Shown here: piece by piece, positions 49,525-60,522 of the stretch
Numbering within the stretch: position 1 is the stretch's first letter
Layout: each line of letters opens with the position of its first letter
Assembly (NCBI GenBank): GCA_963971285.1
Contig: OZ020256.1
Location: 7,876,501 to 7,940,500 of the forward strand
From: Astropecten irregularis
Taxonomy: Eukaryota > Echinodermata > Asteroidea > Paxillosida > Astropectinidae
DNA: 64,000 nt
Reading direction: 5' to 3'
Program-made: the position numbers and the translations under genes
The notes under the pieces: model-generated
The model's database searches: none
What the model saw: the letters and a program-made list of their open reading frames with translations, nothing else
Told to the model about the DNA's origin: nothing

Positions 49525-50700
49525 AGATGAGGTTGTGGTCTCGCGATTTGATTGGTTTTATAGTCAAAATACTGAAACATCCTAAATGTCGTGAATGATA
49601 TAGAAGTATCAGCATGCTTTGCAACCACTGTTGGTGCCAGAGAAGACCATATTAAATCGAATACGCTTCCAATCGTGCATTATCATAACAAAGAGGAATT
49701 ATGCTCAAACTCAAGTTGTACGAAATATACTTTTTACTACATATTACTTTAATAATGATAATCATACCGGATATGCTGTGATTAAACATTAATGGTCGAA
49801 AAATGAGCCACATCCGAACTTGGTGTGACTTAAACATGCAAGTGTCGTCGTCAATGGTGTTATCAAACATCTACGAAGACTGAGAAATGGGTCAAACATC
49901 TGTGCATCCGGTGTCTGTTTAAGATCGAGTAGAGGTAGAGAAAAAAAATAACTTGAAAATAAAATGAATTTCTGTTAGTATGTGTGGTCTGCCTTTCAAT
50001 TGCGTAGAGTTATTCCTTTGTAATGAACCATATTCAAACCATCTTGGGGACTTCTTTGTTACGAGTACCATACTCTCCGGACGAATGGTACAATCCACTT
50101 ATAGTTTCACTATAAGGCAATGACCGCTGACCAGCACAAGCTCGAAATAGGAGTACCCCTTCCGTTGAATGTGCACTGAGTTGTTTACGGGAGGACGGGT
50201 AACTGACGTCACAACACGATGACTCATCGGGATTGCCCATTCATTCGGTGGTCCCGTTCGGACCTGTTACTCCCCCTCCCCCTGCCATTCCCACCTCCCC
50301 ATTGGCGCTCAGTAGATTGGGAAACATCTACAGCCTACATATAGACAAAACATAAACTGCACTACGTAATTGACTCCACGAAACTTTAACTCATTTTAAT
50401 AATACAGTTCGTATGCCAGTTTATTTTAAAACATTCGCGTTTTTGGAAAACAAGTTATAACAATAATGATAAAATGCAAAGTAAATAACGTGGAATAAAA
50501 TAAATAAGCGTTAAACATTAAACTGTAAAACACATTAAAACAATGGACTCTTTTCATTTACCACGGTTTTGAATTAAACAAAACAATTAAGTTTAAGCTT
50601 ATTAAATGCGGAGTGGGCAACGGAGGTAACAATTATTAATATCAAGTGCTAGATTATTTTAAAGGCCAATAGTCTATCTCAAACTTGAAGCCTCTATTTT
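49525..50700. other. Intergenic, nothing recognised
   Basis: No supported gene, RNA or repeat family was seen. Confidence 0.4.
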
Positions 50701-50708
50701 TCGTCTTT

Positions 50709-51411
50709 ATTCATCACTGTCTCCCTGGTTATCCTCCTCTTCATCTTGTTGGAACAGTCCGTCAAATTTAGCCTTGGTGTTTAGGCAGTACTCTGTTCAA
50801 GGCTTTGTTAAGTCCCATGCCTTTATCTACTTTTTCTTCGAGATCATCCACAATATCTTGATGAGTATCATCAATCTTTCAGATGCAGGTAACTTGACAA
50901 CAACTCTTTGTCAAGATCTTCGTCCATATCCCCGGTGATGTACTTTTCATATTTTTCACTCCACATCTCTTCAGTAGCTTCTTTGGCCTCTTCCAACCAG
51001 TCTTGATAAGCGGCATTGTCCTCCAATTTAGTACTAGACTCATCTTCATCCGATATAACGTCATTGTCTTCATCCGATGAGTCGACTTTTTCTTCTTCCG
51101 TTTCGGATTCCGAATCATTTTCCTCAGACTTTTCCTCGTCAGACTGCGGAGACTCACTTTCACAGCTTTCTGTTTCCGAATCTTGTAAATTCGGGTTCAG
51201 TGGTTTCTGCGCCAAACTTTTCAGTTCGAAAGCTGCTAATTTCTGGATCATCGTCAACTTCATCCATTTCCGACTCATCTGCAGCCTGTGCATTTGCTGC
51301 ATGTCTCCGAAGGTTACATCTCGATCCAAAACCTTTATTGCACTTGTGACAAACATGGCGGTTGACTACGGAAATATAATTCACATTGTCTCCTGGATGG
51401 CGAATCACCAA
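50709..51411 (-). pseudogene. Broken zinc-finger plus acidic-domain gene of a multicopy-looking type
   Basis: On the - strand the first frame (51160-51411) has a C2H2-like finger start, HVCHKCNKGFG..NLRRH, lacking a normally placed final histidine. An Asp/Glu-rich stretch follows. A second, overlapping frame (50871-51356) continues with a very acidic Ser/Glu/Asp region, then AYQDWLEEAKEATEEMW and a helical-looking KYEKY..TGDMDEDL segment. After its stop at about 50871 the open reading shifts again, twice, through a charged Lys/Asp-rich part to a stop near 50709. At least three frame changes mean no intact product. The layout (one finger, acidic linker, a tryptophan-containing helical C-terminus) resembles multicopy invertebrate proteins of unknown function, possibly transposon-borne. 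Confidence 0.55.
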
Positions 51412-51436
51412 ATGGAAAGAAATGGAAATATTTTAG

Positions 51437-51960
51437 AATATGCTCACTGATTCGTCCACTTGCTCACTGACTTGCTCAGTCTGCTCACAGACTTGCTCAT
51501 TTTGCTCATTTTTCTTATCGTCTTGTTCATTTTGCTCATTGACCTGCCCATGCTGCTTATCGGCATGCTCATTTCTGCTCATCGAGTTGCTCATTTTGCT
51601 AATTTCATGCCCATTTCTGCTCATCGAGTTGCTCATTTTGCTCATTTCTTGCTCATTATCTGCTCATCGAGTTGCTCATTTTGCTCATTTATTGCTCATT
51701 CTGCTCATCGACTTGCTCATTTTGCTCATTTCCTACCCATTCTGCTCATCGACTTGCTCATTTTGCTCATTTCTTGCTCATTCTGCTCATCGATGTGCTC
51801 ATTTTGCTCATTTCTTGCTCATTATGCTCATCGACTTGCTCATTTTACTAATTTCTGCTCATCGACTTGCTCATTTTACTAATTTCTGCTCATCGACTTG
51901 CTCATTTTGCTCATCGACTTGCTCATTTACTTCACACTTTGCTAATTTCCTGCTTGTTCG
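51437..51960. repeat. Minisatellite, 41-bp and 31-bp units (GCTCATCGACTTGCTCATTT type)
   Basis: TTGCTCATT and GCTCATCGA motifs recur throughout. In the centre a 41-bp unit repeats (51662-51810), then a 31-bp shortened unit. The long Ser/Cys/Leu frame that runs through it on the + strand is an artefact of the repeat. Confidence 0.9.
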
Positions 51961-52009
51961 TCTGCTAATTTCTTCGAATGACCTCATCTCCTCCATTCCA
52001 ATACCCACA

Positions 52010-52125
52010 CCTACATCACTACCTCCTCCCATAACTCCCTCTTACTCCCATCCCTCCTCCACCTCCGCCAGAGCCGCCACCCCCACCCCCACCCCCACTA
52101 ACACCTCCACCACTCCAACTCATGG
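52010..52125. repeat. Polypyrimidine low-complexity tract
   Basis: CTCC, CACC and CCCCCA repeats, almost free of purine runs; it abuts a SINE1 copy. Confidence 0.65.
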
Positions 52126-52375
52126 GGTCACCACCAACGTAGGACTGGATTGCTCAGTTGGTAGAGCGCCTGTACAGTATACAGGAGGTCGCCGTGATTA
52201 TATTAATTAAAAAGCCGTATCTTCTTTGAGTGATCCCCCGTGCACCGTTCCCAGGTTGCAGCATTGCTGCGTGTATCATTGAAACGATCCTTGGGTTATG
52301 GCAGTGCGTGCGTGGTTTCATGGCTTCTGACTGCCAAACGAACAAAGATAGTTGACTATTAAGGTCACTATGCCT
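52126..52375 (+). mobile_element. SINE1 head fused to the 165-bp module (internal deletion)
   Basis: The leader GGGTCACCACCAACGTAGG is followed by the tRNA head to the anticodon region. It then jumps at about 52195 straight into GTGATTATATTAATTAAAAA and the AAGCCGTATCTTCTTTGAGT module, losing the T-arm and the TTCTTTGTTCAC tail. Confidence 0.75.
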
Positions 52376-52874
52376 GCTCTTGATAGCACGCTTGAAGAAT
52401 GAAGCTAAAACACACAAGTTATCTTGTTATATAAGGGCTCTCGGCTTTATTGCACTACGGCAGATAACTTGAACTTGTTGAAGCCGTAGCCATGCACTTT
52501 AATCCTTAGCCTTCGTAAGCCTTTAGTCTTCGAACGTTAGCCGTGCAATGAGCCATCATAACTGTAAATATGGTAAACACAGAAATATAACTTATAAATT
52601 AAAAATGAATAACCGCAATGTTCGAGTAAGAGTATACTTTGAAACCTTTTACAAACGGTGGGTTAAACTGACAGACTTTCACTTTCACCACATGTTTGTC
52701 AAACTCTCAGACTGGCCTTATAAACTATTTTGTGTTTCAAATCCAAACGACAAGCATAACACATTAAACATGCGGTGCTCACTTAGACATGATAACTTGG
52801 TACATTTATTCAGGGTTGATAATAATCATGATTTTTATTTTTAAAATAAAAAAAATCGGATTTATTTTATTTAA

Positions 52875-53078
52875 AGGTAATATCATACTTTGGTTTTTAT
52901 CAAAGAAATACAGATTCATGGGCAAACATATCAAGGCAGATACAGTAACAGACATCGGCCACAGTATTTCTTAAGACTTTTCTCTTTTATTTTTGATCTT
53001 TTGAAAGATCAATAAGATTTTCGGTCGTTGTTTTACTAATTTATGGAGAAAACAAATTAACGGTATGTTTCTACCACA
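52875..53078 (+). mobile_element. A2 element, right end removed by SINE1
   Basis: It begins after TTAA (52871-52874) with AGGTAATATCATACTTTGG and runs through GATACAGTAACAG and TTAACGGTATGTTTCTACCA, where SINE1 sequence starts. Confidence 0.75.
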
Positions 53079-53079
53079 A

Positions 53080-53168
53080 GGGAAACTGACTGAGTTCGAA
53101 TCCCGCTCCAGTCAATTTTTCTTTGTTCACTTTTCAATGACTTAAAATAACTCAGTCAGTTTCCCGTG
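53080..53168 (+). mobile_element. SINE1 3' half enclosed in an inverted repeat
   Basis: GGGAAACTGACTGAG (53084-53098) and its reverse complement CTCAGTCAGTTTCCC (about 53151-53165) flank the box B and TTTTTCTTTGTTCACTTTTC tail of SINE1. The unit can therefore fold into a stem with a loop of about 50 bases. Confidence 0.8.
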
Positions 53169-53189
53169 TGGTTATTTCACGAATATAAT

Positions 53190-53460
53190 AATTAAAAAGC
53201 CGTATCCTCTTTGAGTGATCCCCCATGTACCGTTCCCAGGTTGCAGCATTGTTGCGTGTATCATTGAAACGATCCCTGGGGTGTGGCGGTGTGTGCGTGG
53301 TTTCATGGCTTCTGACTGCCAAACGATAAAAGATAGTTGACTATTGGGGTCACCACCAACATAGGGCTGGATGGCTCAGTTGGTAGAGCGCCTGTACGGT
53401 GTTCAGGAGGTCGCCGGTTCGAATCCCGCTCCAGTCAATTTTTCTTTGTTCACTTTTCAA
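53190..53460 (+). mobile_element. 165-bp module plus intact SINE1 head and tail
   Basis: The module (AAGCCGTATCCTCTTTGAGT to GGGGTCACCACCAAC) leads into the best-preserved tRNA head (53365-53436). Its acceptor stem GGCTGGA/TCCAGTC has all seven pairs. It also has box A TGGCTCAGTTGGTAGAGCG, box B GGTTCGAATCC, and the tail TTTTTCTTTGTTCACTTTTC. Confidence 0.85.
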
Positions 53461-54364
53461 TGACTTAAATTAAATTCTTAATTGTTTTTACATAATAACA
53501 TCTTACTATCATCAACATTTTGCTTTAAAAACCCCATAAATGCTGCCAAATTGCATCTTCTTGTCGCTTGGGCATTGTGGTAATTACAATGTAGCAAAAA
53601 CAAGGTAACAAAAACAGAAAATGTTACTGACTGTCACTACAGGAATACTAGCTACTGCTTCCTTGCTGATGGGATGCTTAAGACCACGTTCAAAGATGTT
53701 TAATGGCTTGTATGTACCAGTGGTCCTTTTGCTCAGTACATGTGTATTAGAGCTAATAATGACAGTGTTACTGTGCAAAGTCAAGATGTAGTGATGCACA
53801 CAAACAAAAATTAATTCTGTGCAGTAGCATACAAGTACATGTACATGAGTTACATACATAATTTATGTTCATGTACATGTACAGTATGTATTAATTTTTA
53901 TACTGTGTATCTATTCATTGTATAGATTACAAGTAATGCTGAACACATACTTTGATTCAGAATACTGCCACATTTTTCATACATGTGTGTATACGTACAT
54001 GCGTATTTTTTACAGTAAAAAGTAAAAAACACAACATTTACTGTTTAAAGACACCGTGTTATAGTTGAAATATAAAGCCAACAGTTGATGCAAGTCTTCT
54101 TTCAGTAAGATATTCTGTTTTCGTTAAAAGAAATAAAAAAATGATAAAAACAAATCATGATTGATTTTTTTGAGCGATTTTTTTTTCCATTGATTTTAAT
54201 CATGATTTAAATCAATGATTCAAATCGAGTGATTTAAATCAAACAACCCTGATTTATATCCCTTGCATAAAGTGAACATACTTGAATCCCTTTATATCCC
54301 CAAAGCATGTAGTTTGATCAACACAATACACAATGTGTGCCATAAGTTCTTGGCCCAATAAATC

Positions 54365-54652
54365 CAGGCGCGGTTCTACGGGGGGGCTAGGGGGGCTGTA
54401 GCCCCCCAAAAATTTTGTCTACCCCCCCAAAAAAAATGCAAGTGAAAAAAAAAAATTCTTGAAAATACTGGATTGTTTCAGTTATTAAGCGCCAGTTACA
54501 TAAAAACGCGTTGTGTGGGCTATAATGTGCATGTTTTTCTACCCCTAATAAGACATAGCAGAAACGAGTGATAGAAGAACCCAAAACATTGGGTCTTCTA
54601 GCCCCCCCCCCCCCCCCCCCCCCCCCAAATGTTGGCTCTAGAACCGCGCCTG
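54365..54652. mobile_element. hAT MITE, 288 bp, perfect 8-bp target duplication
   Basis: The ends CAGGCGCGGTTCTA and TAGAACCGCGCCTG are exact 14-bp inverted repeats. AATAAATC occurs immediately outside both ends (54357-54364 and 54653-54660). Subterminal G and C runs lie at both sides. Non-autonomous. Confidence 0.95.
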
Positions 54653-55084
54653 AATAAATCCTTAACAAGATTTGGAACTTCGAAGCAGTTATAATAGGAA
54701 TTAGGCCTTCACATGAGACCATGCATGAAACAACACACAGTACAGAGCACTACACTATACCAGAATACAATGTGGGAAAAACCAACCCTCTACTTATCAA
54801 AATTACAGAGATTTATCATAAAATAAGGAAACTACACGTACCACTGTGCCTCTGTCTTAATTGTATCAAGGTCAGACGAGCTTAAATGGCGTTTCACAGG
54901 GCGAAATCTCCAAAAAGATCCAGCGGAACACAGCTATAATGTACAAATGCACATGCTTTAAGTTTTCCACGTGTGTTGCATGCTCAATATCACCTAGCAT
55001 GTGTACAATGCATGGAGGACCAGATTTGCATAGTATATGGCACGCCTAAAAAACCGGGTGAAAAGTATGGAGCGCCTGCCATTA

Positions 55085-55200
55085 CAATCACCACCAACGT
55101 AGGGCTGGATGGCTCAGTTGGTAGAGCGCCTGTAAGGTATTCAGAAGGTCGCCGGTTCGAATTCCGCTCCAGTCAATTCTTCTTTGTTCACTTTTCAATG
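55085..55200 (+). mobile_element. SINE1 copy
   Basis: Leader CACCACCAACGTAGG, tRNA head 55103-55174 with boxes A and B (GGTTCGAATTCC), and tail TTCTTCTTTGTTCACTTTTC. Confidence 0.85.
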
Positions 55201-56204
55201 ACTGTTTTATTTTGAATTCTTTGTGGCCACTTGGACGCTGCACTTCTGCTGACGTAGTGCATCTTAATGTCTCAAATATAACGTTATATATTGTGCACAC
55301 GTTACAGAAAAGTCAGACTCACCTACACTTTACGCTATGAGGAACATCAACCATTCCAAAAGAATCCAATTAATACGGAATTATACGGTTCATGGTGTTT
55401 CGTTGTGGACAGATATGCTAGACTCGTTATCAGATTATCAGCTCATCAGTTATAGTCAAGAAGTCAGCTTCTGCCGTTCATAAACCATACATTGTGTGAC
55501 AGCCAATGGGCAAGCGATTCATATTTTGTCTGCTCTGGGTTTTTCCAGTTTGCTAAAAGTGATGACGACAAAGGGGTTTCGGCAAATGGAGTGATTCACG
55601 GCGTGATGTCAGCTGAAATCTACTGAAAGTTAATCTCATATAGTTTGTGATGTCATTCATTGAATACAGCAGAACTACACGACATGTTTGAAGGACTGGA
55701 GTGTTCCATGTTGTCCAGGAAGAGCAGACTTTGACCAAGTCACTTGCTTATTCAGTCTACGGTGCTGCAGATAATCTGAAACACTGTGTGAGTTTGCAAA
55801 CGTGCGTTCATTTCACGCCAAAGGCTTATGTCATGTAAAGGAGCGTCTGATCCCCCTTATGGCAGGCTTGTGTATATGCGTGGGTATAAATATAGATCCA
55901 CACTAACATCCCAAGGCCATAGTTAACTAATGGAAGCTAGCTTCCGCCTACAGAATTTGTTGGGGAAAAATACACTCAAATGAACGCGATATCCCAGGGC
56001 AATACGTCGTGGTTTTTCCACATGTTGCACCATGGCGGTTTGAATAAAAATAATAATGATAACTGCAGCATATATAATATTTTTAACCACTGGCAAATTA
56101 AATAGCAGCGAATCATCCCGGTGTATACGACACGAAGTCAGATAATTGAAGGTCAGTTGCAACACATCTTGTGTAACAACTTGAAATTTAGAAGACACAT
56201 TGAC
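55201..56204. other. Intergenic, nothing recognised
   Basis: No supported gene or repeat was seen. Confidence 0.4.
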
Positions 56205-56208
56205 TTAA

Positions 56209-56386
56209 AGGTAATATCATACTTTGGTTTTTGTCAAAGAATTACAGATTCGTAGGCACAAATATCAAATATCACCATTTCAGTCGGAAAGAAATTAACG
56301 GTATGTTTCTACCACCACCATCTTCATACCCTGTATAAAGTTATACGTACATCTGTGAACATTTCTGTTTTATAATGATACTACCT
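56209..56386 (+). mobile_element. A2 element with internal deletion, 178 bp
   Basis: It follows TTAA (56205-56208), starts AGGTAATATCATACTTTGG and ends ATGATACTACCT before CTAA. The central part with the CCATACGGTGCCC block is missing. Confidence 0.75.
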
Positions 56387-56390
56387 CTAA

Positions 56391-57505
56391 GCTATGAAAA
56401 CTTCAATGGTGTAACACAAATAAACGTGTGACTTCATTTCTGAAAAATGTGGCTTTAACGTTAAGGTGTCAAATTCTTTTCGATTTATGGTAGAATAGCA
56501 GATGACAAATCACACACTGGAAAGAAAACAAACCTCCAAAAGTGTTATTTTTTCTCAAAAGGTCAGCTTTCGGGAAGCTTTGCTCTGCTTCTATGGTCGA
56601 ATAGGGCCATCTTTAGAGCAAAGATCTATCAAGTTGCACATAAGAAACGCAATGTTGTGATAACACGTTATTTTTTTTTCAATCGTAACTCCATAAATCA
56701 AATTTTTTTGAAGGTATACAGATTATGATATTCAGTTATGGCATCAATTGTAACCTATTTATTATGTTGCTCTCTGAGCTGAGACTCAGATACAGCAGAT
56801 ACTTTGTTTTCGGAAGCCTCTTGGTGGCAGCAGACACATTGTTCCATCTGTGATGTCAACAAGGGTTTATAACCATCTGCTATTTACAAATAATACCATA
56901 ACAATACTTTTTCTCATTTTTTGCATTTTAATTGTCATACACAACTTTAATGCGTGTTCTTTCGTGAAACCTTTAAATCCTTAGGGGTTTAATGTAATCA
57001 AAACTCATGTGAAGTTAAATATATCTGTATTGTTATAAAACTGAACCTGTCTGTCATTGTTTGCGCTAAAAAATAATGTATATTGAAAAGGAGGTATTTC
57101 AGACACATAATTAAACACCCCACTTTTCGCGACGAAAAACCTTGCTTATGTCACCTGCAGAATGTCACAGAGTATACTGTGATGCAATCCTATACTTCAA
57201 AATTAAGCACTTAGGCCCCCGACATAAAATAACAAATTCATATGGTCATTAATTATGTATCAAGCAATATTTTGAAGCACTTTCATCCCTTTTCCAAATT
57301 TGATTACAGTAAACCTTTAATTATCACACAATGTGTGACAATGCTTTACACCTCATTCACGGAGCACCCATCCTAAATCACCCATCGAAGCAGTGCAATC
57401 AAACCAAGGCTTGGATTCAAAATATTCTGGTACTCGTTTTCTATTTAGAATTGGTGTTATCTTTTCCAACGAATACGAGGAAGGTGACAAGATGGATGCG
57501 CCATG
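56391..57505. other. Intergenic, nothing recognised
   Basis: No supported gene or repeat was seen. Confidence 0.4.
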
Positions 57506-57508
57506 AAT

Positions 57509-57553
57509 AAAGCGTATTGGTTTAATCCTTTAAGGATGAAGCCAATACGCTTT
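57509..57553. repeat. Short near-perfect hairpin
   Basis: AAAGCGTATTGG pairs with CCAATACGCTTT, and the inner ATCCTTTAAGGAT is itself palindromic, giving an almost continuous stem of about 21 bp. It is too short for a typical animal microRNA precursor. Confidence 0.7.
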
Positions 57554-57949
57554 TTACGTTAAAATACGTAATTTTTAAATGCTGTCTACCGTATTTTTCT
57601 TTCGCAAGTTAAATGAGACGTCGGCTTTATTAAGAAATCCCTTTGCCTTCTAGTATCAGAATGAGAAAGCAAAGTGGCCGAATGCTTGCATCGATCGATG
57701 TGAGTAGCTATCTATATGCAATTGCCTACACCTGTCATGATTGGATGCAACCAAAGCCAGACAACGAATTTGTCATTTACGAAGTACAGTTGTGCATGTT
57801 GCTTATAGGGGCCAAGTGCATAAGCCTAAACAATGGTCAAATGATGGGCTTATGGATATACACTAAAGTTGATTTTCTCTCTTAGCCGGTCTTGGGTAAG
57901 ACAACGAAGATAGCCCATTGCAATAAGCTAGTCTTTCATAGGCCCCTAT

Positions 57950-58045
57950 GATTCACCCATGGTGATACGCGCATAGAGACGTCATACGTTGATTGTGATA
58001 TGCGCTATATAAAAACGGTTTATTATTATTATTATTATTATGGTT
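57950..58045 (+). mobile_element. LINE 3'-end fragment with (TTA)n tail
   Basis: GTGATATGCGCTATATAAAA followed by TTTATTATTATTATTATTATTA-type repeats (58020-58041); the same tail type as 42535. Confidence 0.5.
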
Positions 58046-58576
58046 ACTGAAACATTTTTCACTCTGTGATGTGCATAACGATTGTGTGGTTTGAATCTAT
58101 AAAAATATATCTTTGAAAAAAAAAATGGAAAATAAAGATGGAAAATAAAAATGGAAAACTCATGGGAGCCTCCTTGGTATATAACTCATTACCACCCTAT
58201 TGTATTAACCACAGGATCCAGTCTGTCCCTCTGACAATGTCAGAAACCCATCTGTCGGCGCAAGCCTATTCCGTTTAAAACTTCAACAATACGTGCAAGT
58301 AATAATTGCATTGCCATTTTGGTAACAAACATTGTTACAACATGCAATCAAGTAAGAGAAATTCCCAACAAAGACAGTTTTAAGCCTTCTCAAAGCAGGC
58401 TGACTCTTTAAAGACTGGCTAAGCAGTAAGACTGCTTCATTGCAATGGTCTAACTTATAGACCAACAAGTTCCAATCCCTTTAAGACCGGCTAAGGCACA
58501 TAGACAGCTTTAAGACCGCTTATTGCAATTGTAGGTGTGGCTGGCAGGCGGATCTCAACACCTTTACTGTGATGCA

Positions 58577-58930
58577 CATGTATAATAATAATAATAATAA
58601 TAATTTGGGAGGCTAATCATCCTTACTGGCAGCTGGGGTGGTGATTTGCGAAGGGTGCGACTGCAACGTGATCGAGTAGCAGGCTTTCATGGGTGCCCTT
58701 GGTTGCCAGCCACATCAACCCATATATGATCACGGAGTACAGCCTGAGATCGAAATTGTTTGATTTTTGTGGAGGGAGGAAAACCAGAGAACCTGGAGAA
58801 AAACCTCGTAGCATAGGAGAGAACCAACGCACAACTCTACTCACATATGACCCAGGCGCAGGCCAGAATCGAACCCGGTTCACAATGGTGAGAGGTGAGT
58901 GCCTTACGCACTTGCCACCTATGCCCACAT
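58577..58930 (-). mobile_element. SINE2, essentially full length, about 355 bp
   Basis: On the - strand it begins with a tRNA-like head (about 58930-58855, box B GGGTTCGATTCTGG) and continues through a body with CTCTGGTTTTCCTCCCTCC. It ends in GCCTCCCAAATTATTATTAT. Other pieces are at 1930-2093 and 63862-64000. The body block resembles conserved SINE core domains spread across animals (perhaps the Nin type), which I cannot confirm. Confidence 0.75.
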
Positions 58931-59525
58931 ATGGCAAACTTCAATAACCCGGCTATAATGTAGCTATATCGTGACTTAAATAAGATATTTATAAGATTTA
59001 AATAAGATATCATTGTCTATAAACCTAATAGTCGTGAAGACATTATTCTCTTTCAGTTATTCCAACTCAGAGGAAAGGCTCGTAATGGTCATACAGGAAT
59101 CAATGACACCGTGACACGTTAATCTGCCAATGTGTGAACAGTATTGTGTGTGTTTGGCTGGATTGGGGTAGATTGTATATTGGGTATGTTTTTCTTCGGT
59201 TCGAACGGGTCGGGTTTGTAGCATTTTTGTGTGCGGATTGGTTAAGTACCATAATCTTCTTATTATGTCAAACAAAAAGTGGTCTTACCTTTTATTAACC
59301 AACGCAATTTTACGTTTACCTTGTTGATTTTGACATATTAAAACTCCAAAAAACAAATGAAGTGTCTTTTTTACTCTTTAGCGAAACGATTTGTTTGATA
59401 ACCATACCTAATACCTAATACCTAATAATATGCATGCGTCCTTTAATCTCCCTTAACATACAAGTATTTAAAGGGAATACAAATAATATGAACTAAAGGA
59501 TTAAGGATGGCTGTAAGGTCAACGC
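58931..59525. other. Intergenic, nothing recognised
   Basis: No supported gene or repeat was seen. Confidence 0.4.
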
Positions 59526-60169
59526 TACGAAAGCCCTGTAATGCCATCAAGTATATATTCTGAAAAGGGCAAGTATATATTTCAAAATTTGGTGTATTTG
59601 GTATATTCGAGGTATATTTTCCAGATTTTTTGTTTAGATATATTTTCCAGATTTTGATTTTTCGAGGTTTATTTCTAACCAGCCCCTCTCCCATATGCTG
59701 TGTAAAACCAAAGACCGCTAAGCACAGGCGCAGCCCGGGAGAACGCCAAAATGGCAATTTTTCTACGTTGCGATACTGTTGCAATCCTTAAAGTACGTAC
59801 GCACGAAATGCGGACTTTTTTTACCCCCCCCCCCCCCCCCCGTACGCATACGCATTCCACATTATGTTTTTCACTTCTCGTGGTCCCTTGCTTTAGCATC
59901 ATTAAAATGTCACAGTAATCGGGGCCGGTACCGAAAAAACAAATTCGAAAAATAATTATATCTCGTAAAAACGAATGTTTCCAAAATTAATAACAATGTT
60001 TGAGAAAAACCAAACGTATCTCTGAAAATAAATCTCGACAAAACAAATTTTGGAAAATAAACCTCGAAAAACAAATCTGTAAAAAAATATATCTCGAAAA
60101 AACTAATTTTGAAATATATACTTCACTTTTTTCAAAATATACACTTGATGGCACTACAGGGCTTTCGTA
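59526..60169. mobile_element. Inverted-repeat element with a Harbinger-like end inserted in the middle
   Basis: TACGAAAGCCCTGTA..TGCCATCAAG at the left pairs with the reverse complement at 60140-60169. The arms (about 160 bp each) contain degenerate short repeats (ATATTTTCCAGATTTT type). The centre is occupied by the fragment at 59790-59931. Confidence 0.65.
59790..59931. mobile_element. Solo end of the Harbinger-like MITE family
   Basis: TTAAAGTACGTACGCACGAA, a C run, GTACGCATACGCATTCCACA and CATTAAAATGTCA match, in inverse orientation, the right half of 37202-37700. The outermost part of the terminal repeat is missing. Confidence 0.75.
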
Positions 60170-60194
60170 CAACGTGCTCTCTAGCGAAGTTTTT

Positions 60195-60522
60195 ATTTGA
60201 ATGACATTTTGGAGGACATGATGCATCTACGTATGTTCACGAACATTATGTCCGTTTGATCGATTACGTCCGACAGATTTTAGCGGACATAATCGTTTGT
60301 CGGACACAATGGGTCGGACAAAATTGTTTGTCGGACGTAATGGGTCGGACATAATCGTTTGTCGGACGTAATGGGTCGGACATAATCGTTTGTCGGGCGT
60401 AATGGGTCGGACATAATCGTCTCTTGCTCGCCAAAATCTGTTGTCGGACGTAATCGATCAAACGGACACAATGGTCGTGAACATAGGTAGGTGCATCATG
60501 TCCTCCAAAATGTCATTCAAAT
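60195..60522. mobile_element. Foldback element: about 90-bp arms around a 31-bp tandem repeat
   Basis: ATTTGAATGACATTTTGGAG (60195) recurs in reverse complement up to 60522, and pairing continues through TTGATCGATTACGTCCGACA. The centre has about four units of GGACATAATCGTTTGTCGG.. with a 31-bp period. No coding sequence. Confidence 0.85.

Larger units (their letters stand above)
52811..54251. mobile_element. hAT-like element (CAGGGTTG ends) interrupted by A2 and SINE1 insertions
   Basis: The left end CAGGGTTGATAATAATCATG and the right end CAAACAACCCTG are inverted, with ATGATTTAAATCA-type subterminal repeats at both sides (52830-52870, 54160-54245). The interior holds an A2 fragment, two SINE1 pieces and unclassified DNA. 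The flanking 8-mers do not match cleanly, so the boundaries are inferred from the ends alone. Confidence 0.5.

Noticed and set aside
49227..49628. Proline-rich protein frame on the minus strand
   Set aside because: It reads the complement of a polypurine low-complexity tract and shows no conserved non-repetitive part.
51440..52210. 256-codon Ser/Cys/Leu open frame
   Set aside because: It runs through the GCTCAT minisatellite and a polypyrimidine tract into a SINE; it is a composition artefact.
53365..53436. Functional tRNA gene
   Set aside because: The acceptor stem is good, but the T-arm has a mismatch, the anticodon loop lacks the U33 equivalent, and the unit is one of many dispersed copies with a shared tail, so it is a SINE head.
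57509..57553. MicroRNA precursor
   Set aside because: The hairpin is only about 45 bases and perfectly symmetrical, too short for a typical animal pre-miRNA.
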